A DNA stretch of 64,000 nt from Phaeodactylibacter xiamenensis (GTDB lineage: Bacteria > Bacteroidota > Bacteroidia > Chitinophagales > Saprospiraceae), in assembly GCF_000759025.1 (NCBI RefSeq), contig NZ_JPOS01000093.1:1-64000 (forward strand), read 5' to 3'. Below, piece after piece: positions 63,380-64,000 of the stretch. The notes under the pieces are model-generated. The model made no database searches and was not told where the DNA came from. It saw only the letters and a program-made list of their open reading frames with translations. Within the stretch, counting starts at the first letter, position 1, and each line of letters starts with the position of its first letter. A program made the position numbers and the translations under genes.

Positions 63380-64000
63380 TTATTGCATGTAGCTGGCTTT
63401 CAGCTCGTCATACGTAGGCAGTTTCTTGTAGTGCCATTTACCGATGACCTTGCCATTTTTCAACAATACCACGCCTGGGTTAGACCGGACAATGGTTTTC
63501 AGCAGGATATCATCGCCCGTGTAGAATGGATAGCTGCTGTTGGAAGCCGCCTGGAACTGCTCCAGCTTTTCCGGTGAGGCAAAGCTGGTTGCCCCAAACA
63601 CCTTAAAGCCTTCCTGCTGCGCCTCTGCCAGTACCGGATTGACAATATCCATCCAGGGGTCGAGATAGTCCTTGCCAAAGTGGTAAGTGGTTTGCTCGAT
63701 CTGCCGCTTGTCCACCCGGTCAATACTGCGCACCAGCTTGATGGTGTCTTCCACGGCCACGGTGTCTACTTTGTAAATGGTGTCACGGAGCATCTGTGTG
63801 GTGACTTCTTCCTTCTCAGTGTACAACTTATAGGCAACCACCATAAAGCTGTAGTCTGGATTGTTAAGGATATCATAGGTCACATCGCCGCCTTCCGGCC
63901 CGCCCGATAGTTCGAAATCACTGATTTTGCTGCGCTCCACCACCTTGGCAGTGGTATCGCCTTCCAGTTCCCACTGCTGTGCCAGGTAACTCGCCAGCTC
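63380..64000 (-). CDS. DoxX/BT_3928-like protein, C-terminal thioredoxin-like part (start outside window)
   Basis: The frame is open to base 64000, so the N-terminal DoxX membrane part is missing from view; the GTG at 63943 is internal. The visible part has NNPDYSFMVVAYKL, a helical linker, then a thioredoxin-like end (FKVFGATSFASPEKLEQF; GVVLLKNGKVIGKWHYKKLPTYDELKASYM) without a CxxC. This matches the tail of the BT_3928-type proteins of Bacteroidota, which is inferred. No redox Cys is visible in the part shown. Confidence 0.75.
   Translation of the reverse strand, partial: ELASYLAQQWELEGDTTAKVVERSKISDFELSGGPEGGDVTYDILNNPDYSFMVVAYKLYTEKEEVTTQMLRDTIYKVDTVAVEDTIKLVRSIDRVDKRQIEQTTYHFGKDYLDPWMDIVNPVLAEAQQEGFKVFGATSFASPEKLEQFQAASNSSYPFYTGDDILLKTIVRSNPGVVLLKNGKVIGKWHYKKLPTYDELKASYMQ

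Overview
The window reads as a chromosomal segment of a marine-type Bacteroidota bacterium, most likely of the Saprospiria (Lewinella/Phaeodactylibacter-like). The grounds are ten large exported proteins ending in type IX secretion (T9SS) type A sorting domains, Bacteroidota -7 promoter boxes of the form TAnnTTTG in front of several genes, an extended NusB, a DoxX/BT_3928-like protein with a thioredoxin tail, and DUF6624, DUF1501 and DUF1800 proteins. No rRNA, tRNA or CRISPR array was seen. The species assignment is inference.

Layout. 1-1.6 kb: the end of an IS630-like element that has cut a TPR histidine kinase in two. 1.7-9.3 kb: a HYR-like/lectin-like T9SS cargo, a coupled GH18 glycosidase and aspartyl protease pair, a small membrane protein and a HEPN-like protein. 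8.4-13.6 kb: an operon of BlaI-like repressor, M56/BlaR1-like membrane protease and two exported DUF6624 proteins, with two palindromes sharing arms at its promoter. 13.6-19.3 kb: a very large SLC12-type transporter fused to a helical region and a P-loop ATPase, overlapping an MscS-like gene. 19.4-22.9 kb: an OmpA/PD40 protein and an alpha/beta hydrolase. 23-32.6 kb: three tandem paralogous surface proteins with near-identical C-terminal halves and AT-richer, divergent N-terminal halves, then a beta-helix T9SS cargo whose signal peptide is interrupted by an 8-bp tandem repeat. 32.6-36.3 kb: a VOC protein and a DUF1800-DUF1501 operon. 36.4-43.4 kb: two giant T9SS cargos, tail to tail.

43.6-49.4 kb: housekeeping and envelope genes (RluA-type synthase, DUF502, RmlB, a beta-barrel protein coupled to WaaA, heptose kinase). 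49.5-53.9 kb: two paralogous T9SS cargos with a strong terminator. 54-64 kb: cysteine desulfurase, AhpD-like protein, PcrA helicase, a guaA-lipoprotein-trmH operon, nusB and a partial DoxX-like gene.

Themes. About 25 kb of the 64 kb encodes T9SS cargo, so the segment is largely a cell-surface and secretion arsenal embedded among core genes. The most unusual items are the octanucleotide repeat (32205-32244), which leaves the beta-helix cargo out of frame with its best signal peptide (a candidate phase-variable secretion switch), the BlaI/M56/DUF6624 operon with its operators, the transporter-ATPase fusion, and the mosaic paralog array. All assignments come from reading sequence by eye, without database searches.
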